Assembly: GCF_003032475.1 (NCBI RefSeq)
Contig: NZ_CP028369.1
Coordinates: forward strand, 7,626,001-7,690,000
DNA from: Streptomyces sp. P3
Lineage (GTDB): Bacteria > Actinomycetota > Actinomycetes > Streptomycetales > Streptomycetaceae
Length of the DNA stretch: 64,000 nucleotides
Direction of reading: 5' to 3'
Part shown: one piece after another, positions 60,837 to 64,000 of the stretch
How the letters are laid out: every line of letters starts with the position of its first letter
How positions within the stretch are numbered: position 1 is the stretch's first letter
Notes under the pieces: model-generated
Database searches by the model: none
What the model saw: only the letters and a program-made list of their open reading frames with translations
Told to the model about the DNA's origin: nothing
Position numbers and translations under genes: made by a program

Positions 60837-62110
60837 TCAGGGACGTGGAGGTCGAGGGCCGGGGCCGGGTGGACGTGCGGGTCGAGCGCGGCAGGATCGC
60901 CGCGATCGGGCACCGGCTGCCCGGGGCCGCCGACGTCGACGGACGCGGCGGAGCGCTGCTCCCCGGTCTCCACGACCACCACATCCACCTCACCGCGCTG
61001 GCGGCCGAGGCTGCGTCGGTGCGTGTCGGCCCCGGTGACGTGCGCGGACCCGCCGGGCTGGCGGCGGCCCTTCGTGCCGGGGCACCGGGGGAGTGGGTGC
61101 GGGCCGTCGGCTACCACGAGAGCGTCGCCGGGGACCTGGACCGGCCGGCTCTGGACGCCCTCGCCCCGGACCGGCCGGTCCGGGTGCAGCACCGCAGCGG
61201 CGCCCTGTGGATCCTGAACAGCGCCGCGCTGCGGACGGCCGGACTGCAGAGCGCCGACGGGCGGCTGTGGCGGGAGGACGAACGCCTGCGCGCCCTGCTC
61301 CCTCCGGTACGGCTGGACCTGACCGGTGTCGGCCTGAGGGCCGCACGGCTCGGCGTCACCGGCTTCACCAACGCGGACCCGCGCCCCGCCGACGGCCTGG
61401 CGCGCACGCTGTCCGTCCTGCCCCAGCGGCTCCTCGTCATGGGCGTCGACCCGCCGGTGAAGCTCGTCCTCGACGACCTGACCCTGCCCACCCCCGCCGG
61501 CCTCGCCGGCACGGTGAGGGCGATACGGCCCCGCCCGGTCGCCGTGCACTGCGTCACCCGCGTGCAGTTGCTCGTGACGCTCCTCGCCCTGGAGGACGCG
61601 GGCCCGTTGGACGGCGACCGCATCGAGCACGGGTCCGTGATCCCGGTGGAGACCCTCCCCCGGCTGCGGCGGCTCGGCGTGACCGTGGTGACCCAGCCGC
61701 ACTTCCCGGCCGAACGGGCCGAGGCGTACGCCACCGAGGTGCACCCCGACGACCGGCCGCACCTCTACCGCTGCCGCAGCCTCGCCGAGGCCGGCGTCCC
61801 GGTCGCCGCCGGCACCGACGCGCCGTACGGCACCCACGACCCGTGGGCCGTCATGCGGGCCGCCGTAGCGCGCGGCGAGCGGGAGAGCCTCGCACCGCGT
61901 GCGGCGCTGGGCCTCTTCCTGGGCGCTCCGCGCCGACCTGGACGCCCACGCCGGGTGACGGCCGGCGTACCGGCCGACCTCTGCCTGCTCCATGTGCCCC
62001 TGCGGGAGGCACTCGACGTCCTCACCGCCGACGCGGTACGGGCCGCGTACGCAGGGGGCCGGCCGATCACCGCGCCGGGCCCCGCACCCGACTCCGAGGG
62101 AGCGCAGTGA
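60830..62110 (+). CDS. Amidohydrolase-3 family metal-dependent hydrolase
   Basis: A 426-residue TIM-barrel hydrolase. The metal motif 'LLPGLHDHHIHLTALAAEA' opens the barrel, 'AVHCVTRVQLLV' and 'RIEHGSVIP' carry further ligands, and 'VAAGTDAPYGTHDPWAVMRAA' the catalytic Asp. The YtcJ-like branch has a beta-sandwich formed by both ends. GTG 60830 overlaps the CoA transferase gene, and the stop overlaps the next gene by GTGA. It probably opens a ring amide or lactone in the same pathway. Confidence 0.87.
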   Translation: MLIRDVEVEGRGRVDVRVERGRIAAIGHRLPGAADVDGRGGALLPGLHDHHIHLTALAAEAASVRVGPGDVRGPAGLAAALRAGAPGEWVRAVGYHESVAGDLDRPALDALAPDRPVRVQHRSGALWILNSAALRTAGLQSADGRLWREDERLRALLPPVRLDLTGVGLRAARLGVTGFTNADPRPADGLARTLSVLPQRLLVMGVDPPVKLVLDDLTLPTPAGLAGTVRAIRPRPVAVHCVTRVQLLVTLLALEDAGPLDGDRIEHGSVIPVETLPRLRRLGVTVVTQPHFPAERAEAYATEVHPDDRPHLYRCRSLAEAGVPVAAGTDAPYGTHDPWAVMRAAVARGERESLAPRAALGLFLGAPRRPGRPRRVTAGVPADLCLLHVPLREALDVLTADAVRAAYAGGRPITAPGPAPDSEGAQ

Positions 62111-62735
62111 ACGAGACACAGGACCGGGACTTCCGCGAGCCCTGCACGGACGTGGACGAATGGCGCGACACCCCGGTGCGCCACCGCTACGTCCACGGTG
62201 GCTTCCTCGACAACGGCACACGGTTCTCGCTGTACTTCCCGCCCGACGACGCCTACCGGGGGCGCTTCTTCCAGCACATCACCCCCGTACCCGGCAGCGA
62301 GAACCAGGCCCAGGACGCCCGGGGGCAGGAGGACAGGATCTCCTTCGCCCTGTCCAGCGGCGCGTACTTCCTGGAGACCAACGGCGGCGGGGCGGACCCG
62401 GGCGACCCGACCATCGGCGGCTTCCGCGCCAACGCGGCGGCGGCCCGCCACTCCCGCGTCGTCGCCCAGCGGATCCATGGACCGCACCGGGTTCACGGAT
62501 ACGCCTACGGCGGCAGCGGCGGCGGGTACCGGACCATCGCCGGCGCCGAGAACACCGAGGACGTCTGGGACGGGGTGGTGCCGTACGTCATCGGCAGCCC
62601 CATGGCGACGCCTTCTCCTCACCGGGCACCCGATTCGTGACCGTGCGCGTGCGCTGCGAGCGCGACGGCGACGCCACGGCCCTGTTCACACGCGTGGACG
62701 ACATCGCCCGGGTCCGGGTGGTCGTCGCCGGCTGA
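62107..62735 (+). pseudogene. Broken alpha/beta-hydrolase-like gene
   Basis: GTG 62107 opens a frame reading 'FREPCTDVDEWRDTPVRHRYVHGGF', 'AYFLETNGGG' and the nucleophile elbow 'YAYGGSGGGYRTIAGAENTE', typical of the first third of a large hydrolase. After 'VVPYVIGSPMA' (about 62605) the sense is lost, and the frame stops at 62640. In another frame the sequence 'GTRFVTVRVRCERDGDATAL' to 'RVRVVVAG' and a stop at 62735 looks like the protein's true C-terminus. So an internal deletion plus frameshift has removed several hundred codons. Confidence 0.72.
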
Positions 62736-62740
62736 CGGGG

Positions 62741-63499
62741 TCAGACGCTGTACCCGCCGTCCACCCCCAGCGCCTGGCCCGTGACGAACCCGGCCCGGTC
62801 CGAGGCGAGGAACGCGACCGCCTCCGCGATGTCCTGGGCCCGTCCGAACCGGCGCAGGGGGATGTTGCGGCGGGTGACGGCCAGGGCCGTCTCGTCGAGT
62901 TCGCCCGTGTCGATCAGCCGGCCCGCGATGCCGTCCGTGAGCATCCCCGGGGCGACACAGTTGACGCGTACGCCGTAGCGGCCCTCCTCGGCCGCCAGGG
63001 CGCGGGCCACCGCCTCCACGGCCCCCTTGGCGCCCGAGGAGAGCCCGTCGCGCACCGGGTAGCGGCGCGTGGCGACGGTGGTGACGGCGACGATGCTGCC
63101 GCCGCTGTCCCGCAGCAGCGGCAGCGCCGGGTGGACGAGGTTGAAGAACGCCACCGCGTCGGCCTCCAGCTGGGCGCGGTACCGGCTCGGCGTGACCCTG
63201 CTCAGGTGGGTCATGGGCACGTGCGGTCCGGCCGCGTAGACCAGCGTGTGCACGGCGCCGCATCCGCGCACGGCTCGCGCCGTCTCCGCCTCGTCGGTCA
63301 GATCCAGCGGCAGGGCGGTGACCCGGCGGCCGTGGGCCCTCACCTCCCGCACGAGGTCGTCCGCCGCCCCACGGCTGGTGCGATAGGTGAAGGTGACGTC
63401 GCTGCCGCGTTCGGCCAGCGTCCGGACGATCGCGGCGCCGATGCCGCCGGTACCGCCCGCGACGAAGGCCGCGCCCGGCCGAGCGGTGAAGTCGTTCAT
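62741..63499 (-). CDS. Short-chain dehydrogenase/reductase
   Basis: A 252-residue classical SDR. The cofactor motif is 'FVAGGTGGIGAAIVRTLAE' (T-G-x3-G-x-G variant), 'YAAGPHVP' replaces the usual NNAG, the catalytic region 'VTTVATRRYPVRDGLSSGAKGAVEA' lacks the usual Y-x3-K spacing (Ser-Ser-Gly-Ala-Lys), and the C-terminus 'FVTGQALGVDGGYSV' is standard. The missing catalytic Tyr is notable and may mean altered or reductase-only chemistry. It is 3 bp downstream of the acyl-CoA dehydrogenase gene, same strand. Confidence 0.88.
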   Translation of the reverse strand: MNDFTARPGAAFVAGGTGGIGAAIVRTLAERGSDVTFTYRTSRGAADDLVREVRAHGRRVTALPLDLTDEAETARAVRGCGAVHTLVYAAGPHVPMTHLSRVTPSRYRAQLEADAVAFFNLVHPALPLLRDSGGSIVAVTTVATRRYPVRDGLSSGAKGAVEAVARALAAEEGRYGVRVNCVAPGMLTDGIAGRLIDTGELDETALAVTRRNIPLRRFGRAQDIAEAVAFLASDRAGFVTGQALGVDGGYSV

Positions 63500-63502
63500 G
63501 TC

Positions 63503-64000
63503 TCACAACCCCAGGGACTTGGCGATGATGACCTTCATGACCTCGCTCGTCCCGGCGTAGATGCGGGTGATGCGGGCGTCCGCGTACAGCCGGGCGATCG
63601 GGTACTCCAGCATGTAGCCGTAACCGCCGAAGAGTTGAAGACAGCGGTCGACCGCTCGGGCCTGCATCTCGGTGCAGAACAGCTTGACCCTGGCGGCGTC
63701 CGCGCCGGAGAGCCGCCCGTCGACTAGTTCCCGTACGGCCCGGTCGAGCACGGCCTGCGCCGCCTCGATCTCCGCGTCGACGGCGGCGAGTTCGAACTTG
63801 GTGTTCTGGAAGGACGCGACCGGCGACCCGAAGACCGTGCGCTCTTTGACGTACGCGATCGTCGTGTCGAGCGCGGCGCGGGCCTGCGCGACCGAGCCGA
63901 CCGCGACGGTCATCCGCTCCTGGGGGAGGTTGTGCCCCAGGTACGCAAAGGCCCTGCCCTCCTCGCCGAGCCGGTTGGCGACGGGCACCCGGACCTCGTC
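63503..64000 (-). CDS. Acyl-CoA dehydrogenase, C-terminal part (runs off window end)
   Basis: The frame is open to the last base, so the start lies outside. The 165 visible residues are the C-terminal helical domain: 'LPQERMTVAVGSVAQARAALD', 'RTVFGSPVASFQNTKFELA', 'CLQLFGGYGYMLEYPIARLYADARITRIYAGTSEVMK'. The flavin-contacting Q-x-x-G-G-x-G-Y and the ending I-Y-A-G-T-S-E are standard. It oxidises an acyl-CoA to the enoyl-CoA, fitting the hydratase, CoA transferase and SDR nearby. Confidence 0.93.
   Translation of the reverse strand, partial: DEVRVPVANRLGEEGRAFAYLGHNLPQERMTVAVGSVAQARAALDTTIAYVKERTVFGSPVASFQNTKFELAAVDAEIEAAQAVLDRAVRELVDGRLSGADAARVKLFCTEMQARAVDRCLQLFGGYGYMLEYPIARLYADARITRIYAGTSEVMKVIIAKSLGL

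Overview
The window is high-GC actinomycete DNA and almost certainly Streptomyces. The evidence is strong third-position GC bias, frequent GTG starts, 1-8 bp stop/start overlaps, rare in-frame TTA codons (two seen), Tat-dependent secreted enzymes, and a gene order (GTP cyclohydrolase II, then gnd-pgi-opcA-zwf-tal-tkt, later metallophosphoesterase-PPTase) that I recall from the S. coelicolor SCO665x-667x region. I found no tRNA, rRNA, CRISPR array or intact insertion sequence.

Region 1 (1-3.3 kb): the end of a methyltransferase gene, a lysylphosphatidylglycerol-synthase-type membrane protein, a creatininase-family hydrolase and a GTP cyclohydrolase II. The cyclohydrolase carries Met120 instead of the usual Tyr. 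That switch makes S. coelicolor SCO6655 stop at the formylated product, and the neighbouring creatininase-like enzyme is a natural candidate to remove the formyl group. Region 2 (3.4-6.8 kb): an FAD amino-acid oxidase-like gene (with a TTA codon) coupled to two eukaryote-like saccharopine dehydrogenases, a candidate lysine/pipecolate pathway. Region 3 (6.8-12.7 kb): a serine hydrolase, an MFS exporter with its TetR repressor and palindromic operator facing the remnant of a QuiC-like gene, a membrane protein and a phosphatase.

Region 4 (12.7-19.1 kb): oxidative pentose phosphate operon gnd, pgi, opcA and zwf on the minus strand. Its two leading genes, tal and tkt, are decayed: both keep their ends but have lost their middles. 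An AraC regulator diverges from it. Region 5 (20.3-27.9 kb): a secreted GH16 glucanase with a LacI-type operator, a GNAT acetyltransferase, an IclR regulator, and a MarR regulator diverging from an SDR/amidohydrolase/acyl-CoA ligase/MaoC operon.

Region 6 (28-44.2 kb): a glycan-use locus. A seven-gene minus-strand run encodes a PfkB kinase, an ABC importer without ATPase, a GH2 beta-galactosidase and two Tat-exported phosphoesterase-like enzymes. A DeoR regulator, a GH4 glycosidase and a GH38 alpha-mannosidase diverge from it. The combination suggests use of a phosphorylated or mannose/galactose-containing glycan.

Region 7 (44.5-52.1 kb): a three-domain GH18 chitinase with a striking inverted repeat around its -35 box and a canonical terminator, an ATP-grasp enzyme, metallophosphoesterase plus Sfp-type PPTase, and an XRE/ImmA pair (immA has a TTA codon) diverging from an MmyB-like sensor protein. 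Region 8 (52.1-57 kb): a Rieske oxygenase operon with an embedded His-rich small protein, then a patch of gene fragments (transposase, glycolate oxidase subunit, oligopeptide ABC ATPase) and a secreted glycosidase. Region 9 (57.1-64 kb): ferredoxin, P450, enoyl-CoA hydratase, CoA transferase, amidohydrolase, a broken hydrolase, SDR and the end of an acyl-CoA dehydrogenase gene, probably a catabolic pathway for a CoA-activated substrate.
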